Positions 1-13,915 of a stretch of DNA of 64,000 nucleotides are shown piece by piece (position 1 is the first letter of the stretch; each line of letters opens with the position of its first letter). The notes under the pieces are model-generated. The model searched no databases, was not told the DNA's origin, and was given only the letters and a program-made list of their open reading frames with translations. Location: positions 1,141,986 to 1,205,985 of the forward strand of contig QAOA01001436.1 in the NCBI GenBank assembly GCA_003255065.1. The letters are read 5' to 3'. Origin of the DNA: Cercis canadensis. Taxonomy: Eukaryota > Streptophyta > Magnoliopsida > Fabales > Fabaceae. The position numbers and the translations under genes were made by a program.

Positions 1-3000
1 TGTATATAACCTGGGACCCTGTTTCTGTTCGTCCTTATATATAACTCGGATATTTTTCTTGGGTTTCATTGTATTTGGGAAGGGGTTTTTTCCTAGAGGG
101 TCAATGTATCTAGCCCGGGAACCTGTTTCGAGTCGTCCCTGTATCTGACTCGGATAATTTTCTTGGGTTTCACAGTATCTAGGAAGGTACTGTTTCCTGG
201 TGGGTCAGTGAATCTGGCCCGAGACCCTGTTTCGGTTCGTCCCTCTATCTGACTCAAATATTTTTCTTTGGTTTCACTGTATCTGACCTAGGACCCCGTT
301 TCGGTTCGTCCTTGTATCTTACTCGGATATTTTTTTTTGGTTTCACTGTATCTAACCTGGGACCCTGTTTCAGTTCGTCCCTATATCTCACTCGGATATT
401 TTTCTTGGGTTTCACTGTATTTGGGAAGGGGTTGTTTCCTAGAGGGTCAATGTATCGGACCCGGGACCCTATTTCGAGTCGTCCCTGTATCTTTCTCTGA
501 CAATTTTCTTGGGTTTCGCTGTTTCTTGGGAGGTGCTTTTTCCTTGTGGGTCATTGAATTTAGCCTGGGACTCTGTTTCGGTTCGTCCCTATATGTAACT
601 CAAATATTTTCCTTTTGTTTCACTATATCTGACCTGGGACCCTGTATCGGTTCGTGCCTGTATCTGGCTCGGATATTTTTCATGGGTTTCACTGTACTTA
701 CAAAGGGACTATTTCCTGGTAGGTCGTTGTATCTGGCCTGTGACCCTGTTTCGGGTAATCCCTGTATTTGGCTCGGATATTTTTCTTTGGTTTCACTGTA
801 TTTGACCTGGGACCCTGTTTCGGTTCGTCCTTGTATCTGACTCGGATATTTTTCTTGGGTTTCACTGTATCTAGGAAGGGATTGTTTCCTAGAGGGTCAA
901 TGTATCTGGCCTGAGACCCTATTTCGAGTCGTCCCTGTATTTGACTCTGACAATTTTCTTAGGTTCCATTGTTTATGGGGAGGTACTGTTTCCTAATGGG
1001 TCATTGAATCTAGCCCGGGACGCTGTTTCGGTTCGTCTCTCTAACTGACTCAGATATTTTTGTTTGGTTTCACTATGTCTGACCTGGGACCCTATTTCGG
1101 TTCGTCCCTGTAACTGACTTGGATATTTTTCTTAGGTTCAACTGTATCTGGACTTGGACCATGTTTCCGGTCGTCCCTGTATTTGACTTAGATATTTTTC
1201 CTGGGTTTCACTGTACTTGGGAAGGGACTGTTTCCTGGTGGGTCATTGTATCTGGCCCGTGATCCTGTTTCGGTTCGTCCCTCTATCTGACTCAGATATT
1301 TTTCTTTGGTTTCGCTGTAGTTGCGAAGGGACTGTTTCCCGGAGGGTCATTGTATCTGGCCTGTGACCCTATGTCGGCTCGTCCTTGTATTTGGCTCGAA
1401 TATTTTTCTTTGGTTTCACTGTAGCTAACATGGGACCCTGTTTCGGTTCTTCCTTGTATCTGACTTGGATATTTTTCTTTGGTTTCACTCTATCTGACCT
1501 GGGACGCAGTTTCGGTTTGTCCTTGTATGTAACTCAGAAATTTTTCTTTGGTTTCACTGTATCTGACCTGAGACCCTGTTTCGGTTCGTCCTTGTATCTA
1601 ACTCGGACATTTTTCTTTGGTTTCACTGTATTTGACCTAGGACCCTATTTCGGTTCGTCCATATATCTAACTCGGATATTTTTCTTGGGTTTCACTGTAT
1701 TTGGGAAGGGGTTTTTTCCTAGAGGGTCAATGTATCTAGCCCGGGACCCTGTTTCGAGTCGTCCCTGTATCTGACTCGGATAATTTTCTGGGGTTTCACT
1801 GTATCTGGGAAGGTACTGTTTCCTGGTGGGCCATTTAATCTGGCCCGGGACCCTATTTCGGTTCGTCCTTTTATCTGACTCAGATATTTTTCTTTGGTTT
1901 CACTATATCTGACCTGGGACCCTATTTCGGTTCGTCCCTGTATTTGACTCGGATATTTTTCTTGGGTTTCACTGTATTTGGAAAGGGACTGTTTCCTGGT
2001 AGGTCATTGTATCTGGCTCGTGACCCTGTTGGGATTCGTCCTTGTATCTCACCCGTATATGTTTCATGGGTTTCTCTGTAGTTGGGAAGGGACTGTTTCC
2101 CGGTGGGTCATTGTATCTGGCCTGTGACCCTGTTTCGGGTCGTCCCTGTATCTGGCTCGGATATTTTTCTTTGGTTAGACTGTATCTGACCTGGGACCCT
2201 TTTTCGGTTTGTCCATGTATCTGACTCGAATATTTTTCTTTGGTTTCACTATATCTGGACTGGGACCATGTTTCGGGTCGTCTCTGTTTCTGACTCGGAT
2301 AGTTTTCATGGGTTTCACTGTACTTGGGAAGGAACTGTGTCCTGGTGGGTCACTGTATCCGGTCCGTGACCCTGTTTCGGTTCGTCCCTCTATCTGACTC
2401 AGATATTTTTCTTGGGTTTCTCTGTAGTTGGGAAGGAACTTTTTCCCGGTGGGTCATTGTATCTGGCCTGTGACCCTGTTTCGAGTCGTCCCTGTATCTA
2501 GCTCAGATAATTTTCTTTGGTTTCACTGTATCTGACCTGGGACCCTTTTTCGGTTCGTCCTTGTATCTGACTCAGATATTTTTTTTTAGTTTCACTGTAT
2601 CTGACCTGGGACCTTGTTTCGATTCGTGCCTATATCTAACTCGGATATTTTTCTTGGGTTTCACTGTGTTTGGGCAGGGTTTTTTTCCTAGAGGGTCAAT
2701 GTATCTAGCCCGGGAGCCTGTTTCGAGTCGTCCCTGTATCTAACTCAGATAATTTTCTTGGGTTTCACTGTATCTGGGAAGGTACTGTTTCATGGTGGGT
2801 CATTGAATCTGGCCCGAGACCCTGTTTCGGTCCGTCCCTCTATATGACTCAGATATTTTTCTTGGGTTTCTCTGTAGTTGGGAAGGGACTGTTTCTCGGT
2901 AGGTCATTGTATTTGGCCTGTGACCCCGTTTCGGGTCGTCCCTGTATCTAGCTCAGATATTTTTCTTTGCTTTCACTGTATCTGACCAGGGACCCTGTTT

Positions 3001-6000
3001 CGGTTCGTCCTTGTATCTGACATGGATATTTTTCTTTGGTTTCACTGTATCTGACCTGAGACCCTGTTTCGGTTCGTCCTTGTATCTAACTCAGACATTT
3101 TTCTTTGGTTTCACTGTATTTGACCTAGGACCCTGTTTCGGTTCGTCCATATATCTAACTCGGATATTTTTCTTGGGTTTCACTGTATTTGGGAAGGGAG
3201 TTTTTCCTAGAGGGTCAATGTATCTGGCCGGGGACACTGTTTAGAGTCGTCCCTATGTCTGACTCAAATAATTTTCTGGGGTTTCACTGTATCTGGGAAG
3301 CTACTGTTTCCTGGTGGCTCATTGAATCTGGCCCGAGACCCTGTTTCGGTTCGTCCTTCTATCCGACTCAGTTATTTTTTTTTGGTTTAACTGTATTTGA
3401 CCTGGGACCATGTTTCGTGTCGTCCGTATATCTGACTCGGATATTTTTTATGGGTTTCACTGTACTTGGGAAGGGATTGTTTCCTGTTGGGTCATTGTAT
3501 CTGGCCTGTGACCCTGTTTCGGTTAGTCCCTCTATCTGACTCAGATATTTTTCTTGGGTTTCTCTGTAGTAGGGAAGGGACTGTTTCCCGGTGGGTCATT
3601 GTATCTGGCCTGTGACCCTGTTTCGGGTCATATCTGTATCTGGCTCGGATATTTTTCTTTGGTTTCACTGTATCTGACATGGGACCCTATTTCGGTTCCT
3701 GCTTGTATCTGACTTGGATATTTTTCTTTGGTTTCACTGTATCTGGACAGGGACTATGTTTCGGGTCGTCCCTGTATCTTACTCGGATAATTTTCTTGGG
3801 TTTCACTGTATCTGGGAAGGTACTGTTTCCTGGTGGATCATTGAATCTGGCCCAGGACCCTGTTTCGGTTCGTCCCTCTATCTGACTCAGATATTTTTCT
3901 TTGGTTTCACTATATCTAACCTGTGACCCTGTTTCAGGTCGTCCCTGTTTCTGGCTCGGATATTGTTCTTTGGTTTCACTGTATCTGACCTAGGACCCTA
4001 TTTCGGTTCATCATTGTATCTGACTCGAATATTTTTCTTTAGTTTCACTGTATCTGACCTGGGACCCTGTTTCGGTTCGTCCCTCTATCTAACTCGAATA
4101 TTTTTCTTGGGTTTCACTGTATTTGGGAAAGGGTTTTTTCCTAGAGGGTCAATGTATCTGGCCCGGGAACCTGTTTCGAGTCGTCCCTGTATCTAACTCA
4201 GATAATTTTCTTGGGTTTCACTGTATCTAGGAAGGTACTGTTTCCTGGTGGGTCATTGAATATGGCCCGAGACCCTGTTTCGGTTCGTCCCTCTATCTGA
4301 CTAAGATATTTTTCTTTGGTTTCACTGTATCTGACCTGGGACCCCGTTTCTGTTCGTCCTTGTATCTGACTCGGATATTTTTCTTTGGTTTCATTGTATT
4401 TGACCTGGGACCCTGTTTCGGTTCGTTCCTATATCTAGATCGGATATTTTTCTTGGGTTTCACTGTATTTGGGAAGGGGTTGTTTCCTAGAGGGTCAATG
4501 TATCTGGCCCGGGACCCTATTTCGAGTCGTCCCTGTATCTGTCTCTGACAATTTTCTTAGGTTCCACTATTTCTGGGGAGGTACTGTTTCCTAGTGGGTC
4601 ATTGAATCTAGCCTGGGACCCTGTTTCTGTTCGTCCCTATATCTGACTCAGATATTTTTCTTTTGTTTCACTATATCTGACCTGGGACCCTGTTTCGGTT
4701 TGTCCTTGTATCTGACTTGGATATTTTTCTTTGGTTTCACTGTATCTGACCTGGGACCCTATTTCGGTTCGTCCCTATATTTAACTCGAATATTTTTCTT
4801 GGGTTTGACTGTATTTGGGAAGGGATTTTTTCCTATAGGGTCAATGTATCTGGCCCGGGACACTGTTTCGAGTCGTCCCTGTGTCTGACTCAAATAATTT
4901 TCTTAGGTTTCACTGTATCTGGGAAGGTACTGTTTCCTGGTGGGTCATTGAATCTGACCCGAGACCCTGTTTCAGTTCGTCCCTCTATCCGACTCAAATA
5001 TTTTTTTTTGGTTTCACTGTATTTGACCTGGGACCATGTTTCGGGTCGTCCCTGTATCTAGCTCGGATATTTTTCTTTGCTTTCACTGTATCTGACCTGG
5101 GACCCTGTTTCGGTTCTTCCTTTAATCTGACTTGGATATTTTTCTTTGGTTTCACTGTATCTGACCTGGGACCCTGTTTCGGTTCGTCCCTATATCTAAC
5201 TCGGATATTTTTCTTGGGTTTGACTGTATTTCGGAAGGGATTTTTTCCTAGAGGGTCAATGTATCTGGCCCGGGACACTATTTTGAGTCGTCCCTGTGTC
5301 TGACTCAAATAATTTTCTTGGGTTTCACTGTATCTGGGAAGGTACTGTTTCCTGGTGGGTCATTGAATCTGGCCCGAGATCCTGTTTCGGTTCGTCCCTC
5401 TATCCGACTCAGATATTTTTTTTGGTTTCACTGTATTTGACCTGGGACACTGTTTCGGTTCGTCCTTGTATCTGACTTGGATATTTTTCTTTGCTTTCAC
5501 TGTATCTGACCTGGGACCCTGTTTCGGTTCTTCCTTTAATCTGACTTGGATATTTTTCTTTGGTTTCACTGTATCTGACCTGGGACCCTGTTTCGGTTCG
5601 TCCCTATATTTAACTCGAATATTTTTCTTGGGTTTGACTGTATTTGGGAAGGGATTTAATTCCTAGAGGGTCAATGTATCTGGCCCGGGACCCTATTTCG
5701 AGTCGTCCCTGTATCTGTCTCTGACAATTTTCTTAGGTTCCACTGTTTCTGGGGAGGTACTGTTTCCTAGTGGGCCATTGAATCTAGCCCGGGACCCTGT
5801 TTCGGTTCGACCCTACATCTGACTCAGATATTTTTCTTTTGTTTCACTATATCTGACCTGGGACCCTGTTTCGGTTCGTCCCAGTCTCTGAATCGGATAT
5901 TTTTCATGGGTTTCACTGTACTTACAAAGGGACGATTTCCTGGTGGGTCATTATATCTGGCCCGTGACCCTGTTTCGGTTCGTCCCTCTATCTGACTCAG

Positions 6001-9000
6001 ATATTTTTCTTGGGTTTCTCTGTAGTTGGGAAGAGACTATTTCCCGGTGGGTCATTGTTTCTAGCCTATGACCCTTTTTCGGGTCGTCTCTGTATCTGGC
6101 TCGGATATTTTTCTTTGGTTTCACTGTATCTGACCTGGGACCGTATTTCGGTTCGTCCTTGCATCTGAGTCAGATATTGTTCTTTCCTTTCACTATATCT
6201 GGACTGGGACCATGTTTCGGGTCGTCCCTGTATCTGACTCGGATAATTTTCTTGCGTTTCTCTGTATCTGGGAAGGTACTGTTTCCTGGTGGGTCATTGA
6301 ATCTGGCCCGGGACACTGTTTCGGTTCGTCCCTCTTTCTGACTCTGATATATTTCTTTGGTTTCACTATATCTAACCTGGGACCATGTTTCGGTTCGTCC
6401 CTGTATCTGACTTGGATATTTTTCTTGAGTTTCATTGTATTTGGGAAGGGACTGTTTCCTGGTGGGTCATTGTATCTGGGCCGTGACCCTGTTTCTATTC
6501 GTCCTTGTATCTCCCCCGTATATTTTTCTTGGGTTTCTCTGTAGTTGGGAAGGGACTGTTTCCCGGTAGGTCATTGTATCTGGCCTGTGACCCTGTTTCG
6601 GGCCGTCCCTGTTTCTGGCTCGGATATTTTTCTTTGGTTCCACTGTATCAGACCTGGATCCCTGTTTCGGTACGTCCTTATATCTAACTCGGATATTTTT
6701 CTTGGATTTCACGGTAATTAGGAAGGAGTTCTTTCCTAGATGGTCAATGTATTTGGCCCGGGACCTTGTTTAGAGTTGTCCCTGTATCTGGCTCGAATAA
6801 TTTTCCTGGGTTTCACTGTATCTGGAAAGGTACTGTTTCCTAGTGGGTCATTGAATCTGGCCTGGGACCCTGTTTCGGCTCGTCCCTCTATCTTACTCAG
6901 ATATTTTTCTTTGGTTTCACTGTATCTGACCTGAGACCCTCTTTCGTTTCGTCCTTGTATGTGACTCGGGCATTTTTCTTTGGTTTCACTGTATTTGACC
7001 TGAGACACTGTTTCAGTTCGTCCCTATATCTAACTCGGATATTTTTCTTGGGTTTCACTGTATTTGGGAAGGGGTTTTTTCCTAAAGGGTCAATGTATCT
7101 AGCCCGGGACCCTGTTTCGAGTCATCCCTATATCTGACTCGGATAATTTTCTTGGGTTTCACTGTATCTGGGAAGGTACTGTTTCCTGGTTCGTCATTGA
7201 ATCTGGCCCGGGACCATGTTTCGGTTCGTCCTTCTATCTGACTCAGATATTTTTCTTTGGTTTCACTATATCTGACCTGGGACACTATTTCGGTTCGTCC
7301 CTGTATCTGACTCGAATATTTTTCTTGGGTTTCACTGTATTAGGGAAGGGACTGTTTTCTGGTAAGTCATTGTACCTGGCCCGTGACCCTGTTTGGATTC
7401 GTCCTTGTATCTCACCCGTATATTTTTCTTGGGTTTCTCTGTAGTTAGGAAGGGACTGTTTCCCGGTGGGTCATTGTATCTGGCCCGTGACCCTGTTTCT
7501 GTTCGTCCCTCTATCTGACTAAGATATTTTTCTTGGGTTTCTCTGTAGTTGGGAAGGGACTTTTTCCCGGTGGGTCATTGTATCTGGCCTGTGACCCTGT
7601 TTCGGGTCGTCCCTGTATCTAGCTCAGATATTTTTCTTTGGTTTCACTGTATCTGGACTGGGACCATGTTTTGGGTCGTCCCTGTATCTGACTCGAAATT
7701 TTTCATGGGTTTCACTGTACTTGGGAAGGGACTGTTTCCTGGTGGGTCAATGTATCTGGCACGGGACCCTAATTCGGGTCGTCCCTGTATCTGGCTAGGA
7801 TATTTTTCTTCGGTTGCACTGTATCTGACCTGGGATCCTGTTTCGGTTCGTCCATGTATCTGACTCAGATATTTTTCTTTGTTTTCACTGTATCTGGACT
7901 GGGACCATGTTTTGGGTCGTCCCTGTATCTGACTCGAATATTTTTCAGGGGTTTCACTGTACTTAGGAAGGGACTGTTTCCTGGTGGGTCAATGTATCTG
8001 ACCTGAGACCCTGTTTCGATTCGTCCATGTATCTGACTCAGATATTTTCCTTTGGTTTCACTGTATCTGGACTGGGACAATGGTTCGGGTCGTCCCTGTA
8101 TCTGACTCGGATATTTTACATGGGTTTCATGTACTTAGGAAGGGACACTTTCCTGGTGGGTCATTGTATCTAGCCCGTGACCCTGTTTCGGTTCATCCCG
8201 CTATCTGACTCAGATATTTTTCTTGGGTTTCTCTGTAGTTGGGAAAGGACTGTTTCCCTGTGGTTCATTGTATTTGGCTTGTGACCCCGTTTCGGGTCGT
8301 CCCTGTATCTAGCTCGGATATTTTTCTTTGCTTTCACTGTATCTGACCTGGGACCCTGTTTCGGTTCGTCCTTGTATCTGACTTGGATATTTTTCTTTGG
8401 TTTCACTGTATCTGACCTGGGACCCTGTTTCGGTTCGTCGCTATATCTAACTCGGATATTTTTCTTGGGTTTGACTGTATTTGGGAAGGGATTTTTTCCT
8501 ATAAGGTCAATGTATCTGGCCTGGGACCCTGTTTCGAGTCATCCCTGTATCTGACTCGGATAATTTTCTTAGGTTTCACATTATCTGGGAAGGTACTGTT
8601 TCCAGGTGGGCCATTGAATTTGGCCCGGGACGCTGTTTCGGTTCGTCCCTTTATCTGACTCAGATATTTTTATTTTGTTTCACTTAATCTGACCTGGGAC
8701 CCTGTTTTGGTTTGTCCTTGTATTTGACTCGGATATATTTCTTTGGTTTCACTGTATCTGACCTGGCACCCTTGTTTCAGTTCGTCCTTAGATCTAACTC
8801 GGATATTTTGCATGGGTTTCACTGTATTTGGAAAAGGTTTTTTCCTAGAGGGTCAATGTATCTGGCCCGGGACACTGTTTCGAGTCGTCCCTGTGTCTGA
8901 CTCGAATAATTTTCTTGGGTTTCACTGTATCTGGGAAGGTACTGTTTCCTGGTGGGTCATTGAATCTGGCCCGAGACTCTGTTTCGGTTCGTCCCTCTAT

Positions 9001-12000
9001 CTGACTCAGATATTTTTTTTTTGTTTCACTGTATCTGACCTGGGACCATGTTTCGTGTCGTCCGTATATCTGACTCGGATATTTTTCATGGGTTTCACTG
9101 TACTTGGGAAGGGACTGTTTCCTGGTGGGTCATTGTATCTGGCCTGTGACCCTGTTTCGGTTAGTCCCTCTATCTGACCTAGATATTTTTCTTGGGTTTC
9201 TCTGTAGTAGGGAAGGGACTGTTTCCCGGTGGGTCATTGTATCTAGCCTGTGACCCTATTTCGGTTCCTTCTTGTATCTGACTTGGATATTTTTCTTTGG
9301 TTTCACTGTATCTGGACAGGGACCATGTTTCAGGTCGTCCCTGTATCTGACTCGGATAATTTTCTGGGGTTTCACTGTATCTGGGAAGGTACTGTTTGCT
9401 GGTGGGTCATTGAATCTGGCCTAGGACCCTGTTTCGGTTCGTCCCTCTATCTGACTCAGATATTTTTCTTTGGTTTCACTATATCTACCCTGTGACCCTG
9501 TTTCAGGTCGTCCCTGTTTCTGGCTCGGATATTTTTCTTTGGTTTCACTGTATCTGACCTAGGACCCTATTTCGGTTCGACCTTGTATCTGACTTGGATA
9601 TTTTTCTTTAGTTTCACTGTATCTGACCTGGGACCCTGTTTCGGTTCGTCCTTATATCTAACTCGGATATTTTTCTTGGGTTTCACTGTATTTGGGAAGG
9701 GGTTTTTTCCTAGAGGGTCAATGTATCTGGCCCGGGAACCTGTTTCGAGTCGTCCCTGTATCTGACTCGGATAATTTTCTTGGGTTTCACTATATCTAGG
9801 AAGGTACTGTTTCCTGGTGGGTCATTGAATATGGCCCGAGACCCTGTTTCGGTTCGTCCCTCTATCTGACTCAGTTATTTTTCTTTGGTTTCACTGTATC
9901 TGACCTGGGACCCCGTTTCGATTCGTCCTTGTATCTCACCCGTATATTTTCTTGGGTTTCATTGTAGTTGGGAAGGGACTGTTTCCCGGTGGGTCATTGT
10001 ATCTAGCCTGTGACCTTGTTACGGGTCCTCCCTGTATCTGGCTCGGAAATTTTTCTTTGGTTTCACTGTATCTGACCTGGGACCCTGTTTCGGTTCGTCC
10101 ATGTATCTGACTCGAATATTTTTCTTTGGTTTCACTGTATCTGGACTGGGACCATGTTTCGGGTCGTCCCTGCATCTGACTCGTATATTTTTCATGGGTT
10201 TCACTGTACTTGCGAAGGGACTGTTTCCTGGTGGCTCATTGTATATGGCCCGTCACCCTGTTTTGGTTCGTCCCTCTATCTGACTGAAATATTTTTCTTG
10301 GGTTTCTCTGTAGATGGGAAGGGACATTTTCCCGGTTGGTCATTGTATCTGGCCTGTGACCCTGTTTCGGGTCGTCCTTGTATCTAACTCGGATATTTTT
10401 CTTGGGTTTGACTATATTTGGGAAGGGATTTTTTCCCAGAGGGTCAATGTATTTGGTCCGAGACCCTGTTTCGAGTCGTCCCTATATCTGACTCGGATAA
10501 TTTTCTTGGGTTTCACTATATCTGGGAAGGTACTGTTTCCTGGTGGGTCATTGAATCTGGCCCGGGACCCTGTTTCGGTTCGTCCCTCTATCTGACTCAG
10601 ATATTTTTATTTGGTTTCACCATATCTGACCTAAGACCCTGTTTCGGTTCGTCCTTGTATCTGACTCAGATATTTTTCTTTGGTTTCACTGTATTTGACC
10701 TGGGACCCTGTTTCAGTTCGTCCCTATATCTAACTCGGATATTTTTCTTGGGTTTCACTGTATTTGGGAAGGGGTTTTTTCCTAAATGGTCAACGTATCT
10801 AGCCCGGGACCCTGTTTCGAGTCGTCCCTGTATCTGCGAAGGTACTGTTTTCTGGTGGGTCATTGAATTTGGTCTGGGACCCTTTTTCGGTTCGTCTCTC
10901 TATCTGACTCAGATATTTTTCTTTGGTTTCACTGTATCTGACCTGGGACCCTGTTTCGGTTCGTCCCTCTATCTGACTCAGATATTTTTCTTTGGTTTCA
11001 CTATATCTGACCTGGGACCCTATTTCGATTCGTCCCTGTATCTGACTCGGATATTTTTCATGGGTTTCACTGTACTTGGGAAGGGACTGTTTCCTGGTGG
11101 ATCATTGTATCTGGCCCGTGACCCTGTTTCTGTTTGTCCCTCTATCTGACTAAGATATTTTTCTTGGGTTTCTCTATAGTTGGGGAGGGACTTTTTCCCG
11201 GTGGGTCATTGTATCTGGCCTGTGACCCTCTTTCGGGTCGTCCCTGTATCTAGCTCAGATATTTTTCTTTGGTTTCACTGTATCTGACCTGGGACCCTGT
11301 TTCGGTTCGTCCTTGTATCTGACTCGAATATTTTTCTTTAGTTTCACTGTATCTGACCCGAGACCCTGTTTCGGTTAGTCCCTATATCTAACTCGGATAT
11401 TTTTCTTAGGTTTCATTGTGTTTGGGAAGGATTTTTTTACTAGAGGGTCAATGTATCTGGCCCGGGACCCTGTTTCGAGTCATCCCTGTATCTAACTCTG
11501 ATAATTTTCTTGGGTTTCACTGTATCTGGGAAGGTACTGTTTCCTGGTGGGTCATTGAATCTGGCCTGAGACCCTGTTTCGGTTCGTCTCTCTATCTGAC
11601 TCAGATATTTTTCTTTGGTTTCACTGTATCTAACCTGGGACCCCGTTTCGGCTCGTCCATGTATCTGACTCGGATATTTTTCTTTGGTTTCACTGTATCT
11701 GACCTGGGACCCTATTTCGGTTCGTCCCTATATCTAACTCGGATATTTTTCTTGGGTTTCACTGTATTTGGGAAGGGATTGTTTCCTAGAGGGTCAATGT
11801 ATCTGGCCCGGGACACTATTTCGAGTCGTCCCTGTATCTGTCTCTGACAATTTTCTTGGGATCCACTGTTTCTGGGGAGGTATTGTTTCTTAGTGGATCA
11901 TTGAATCTAGCTCGGGACCCGTTTCGGTTCGTCCCTATATCTGACTCAGATATTTTTCTTTTGTTTCACTATATTTGACCTGGGACCATGTTTCGGTTCG

Positions 12001-12600
12001 TCCCTGTATCTGACTCGGATATTTTTCATGGGTTTCACTGTAATTACAAAGGGACTATATCCTGGTGGGTCATTGTATCTCGCCCGTGACCCTATTTCGG
12101 TTCGTCCCACTATCTGACTCAGATATTTTTCTTGGGTTTCTATGTAGTTGGGAAGAGACTGTTTCCCGGTGGGTCATTGTATCTGGCCCGTGACCCCGTT
12201 TCGGGTCATCCCTGTATTTGGCTCGGATATTTTTCTTTGGTTTCATTGTATCTGACCTCGGACCCTGTTTCGGTTCGTCCTTGTATTTGACTCGAATATT
12301 TTTCTTTGGTTTCACTGTATCTGACCTGGGACCCTGTTTCGGTTCGTCCTTATATCTAACTCGGATATTTTTCTTGGGTTTCACTGTATTGAGGAAGGGA
12401 TTGTTTCCTAGAGGGTCAATGTATCCGGCCCGAGACCCTATTTCGAGTCGTCCCAGTATTTAACTCTGACAATTTTCTTGGGTTCCATTGTTTCTGGGGA
12501 GGTACTGTTTCCTAGTGGGTCATTGAATCTAGCCTGGGACGCTGTTTCAGTTCGTCCCTCTATCTTACTTAGATATTTTTCTTTCATTTCACTATATCTG
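1..12600 (+). repeat. Satellite array, left domain (divergent 69/104-bp monomers)
   Basis: Continuous head-to-tail copies of the S (69 bp) and L (104 bp) monomers. Each carries a GGGACCCTGTTTCG-like first half and a GATATTTTTCTTTGG-like second half, always on the + strand. Copies differ by scattered substitutions and small indels, so this part is older or less homogenised than the core near 25 kb. A distinguishing variant has CTCTGACAATTTTC followed by a TTTCTGGGGAGGTAC-type L2 start. It is seen near 490, 943, 4541, 5719, 11848 and 12468, and I did not find it to the right of this domain. No gene or RNA feature is visible. The many open frames of 60-240 codons are explained by the 69-bp period. 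Confidence 0.95.
4816..5644 (+). repeat. Two 415-bp HOR units in the left domain
   Basis: L1-type monomers (TGGGAAGGGATTTTTTCC and close variants) begin at 4816, 5231 and 5645, giving spacings of 415 and 414 bp. Between them lie an L2-type monomer (TGGGAAGGTACTG start) and three short monomers, the same L-L-S-S-S order as the core at 24887-26961. The 1-bp shortfall matches a shorter T run near 5418. This shows that the 415-bp organisation also exists in the divergent left flank. Confidence 0.8.
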
Positions 12601-13255
12601 ACCTGGGACCCTATTTCGGTTCGTCCCTGTATCTGACTCAGATATTTTTCTTAGGTTCCACTGTATCTGGACTTGGACCATGTTTCGGGTCATCCCTTTA
12701 TCTGACTTAGATATTTTTCATGGGTTTCACTGTACTTGGGAAGGGACTGTTTCCTGGTGGGTCATTGTATCTGGCCCGTGATTCTATTTCGGTTCGTCCC
12801 TCTATCTGACTCAGATATTTTTCTTTGGTTTCTCTGTAGTTGGGAAGGGACTGTTTCCCATAGGGTCATTGTATCTGGCCTGTGACCCTGTTTCGGCTCG
12901 TCCTTGTATCTGGCTCGAATATTTTTCTTTGGTTTCACTGTAGCTGACCTGGGACCCTGTTTCTGTTCTTCCTTGTATTTGACTCGGATATTTTTCCTTG
13001 GTTTCACTGTATCTGACCTGGGACCCTGTTTCGGTTCGTCCCTATATCTAACTCGGATAATTTTCTTGGGTTTCACTGTATTTGAGAAGGGGTTTTTTCC
13101 TAGAGGGTCAATGTATCTAGCCCGGGACCCTGTTTCGAGTCGTCCGTTTATCTGACTCGGATAATTTTCGTGGGTCTCACTGTAGCTGGGAAGGTACTGT
13201 TTCCTGGTGGGTCATTGAATCTGGCCCGAGAGCCTGTTTCGGTTCGTCCCACTAT

Positions 13256-13256
13256 N
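13256..13256. other. Assembly gap collapsed to a single n
   Basis: Left of the n the sequence reads GTTCGTCCCACTAT; right of it TGTTTCCCGGAGGGTC. The expected continuation, seen intact at 13662-13680, is CTGACAGAGATATTT. So the n joins two places in the repeat that are not adjacent in phase, and it is not one unread base. The rare variant just left of the gap (TGGGTCTCACTGTAG at 13171) recurs at 13576, 405 bp later. Confidence 0.85.
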
Positions 13257-13869
13257 TGTTTCCCGGAGGGTCACTGTATCTGGCCTGTGACGCAGTTTCG
13301 GCTCGTCCTTGTATTTGGCTCGAATATTTTTCTTTGGTTTCACTGTAGCTAACCTGGGACCCTGTTTCTGTTCTTCCTTGTATCTGACTCGGATATTTTT
13401 CTTTGGTTTCACTATATCTGACCTGGGACCCTGTTTCGGTTCGTCCCTATATCTAACTCGGATAATTTTCTTGGGTTTCACTGTACTTGAGAAGGGGTTT
13501 TTTCCTAGAGGGTCAATGTATCTAGCCCGGGACCCTGTTTCGAGTCGTCCGTTTATCTGACTCGGATAATTTTCGTGGGTCTCACTGTAGCTGGGAAGGT
13601 ACTGTTTCCTGGTGGGTCATTGAATCTGGCCCGAGAGCCTGTTTCGGTTCGTCCCACTATCTGACAGAGATATTTTTATTTGGTTTCACTGTATCTGACC
13701 TGGGACCCTATTTCGGTTCGTCCCTCTATCTGACTCAGATATTTTTCTTTGGTTTCACTGTATCTGACTTGGGACCCTGTTTCGGTTCGTCCTTGTCTCT
13801 GACTCGAATATTTTTCATGGGTTACATTGTACTTACGAAGGGACTGTTTCCTGGTAGGTCAATGTATCT

Positions 13870-13915
13870 GGCCTGGGACCCTGTTTCTGGCTTGGATATT
13901 TTTCTTTGGATTCAA
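13870..13915 (+). repeat. Truncated short monomer (internal deletion)
   Basis: Here GGGACCCTGTTTC runs directly into TGGCTTGGATATTT and then TTTGGATTCA. The usual GGTTCGTCCCTGTATC stretch, about 16 bp, is missing. The same deletion with the same downstream GGATTCA variant is at about 34910-34940 and 38563-38590, so all three descend from one event that was later copied. Confidence 0.8.

Noticed and set aside
13256..13671. A genuine recent tandem duplication of a 405-bp unit
   Set aside because: It abuts an assembly gap, and the partner block at 37.7-39.0 kb lacks the unit. A false duplication cannot be excluded, so it is reported as a question, not a feature.
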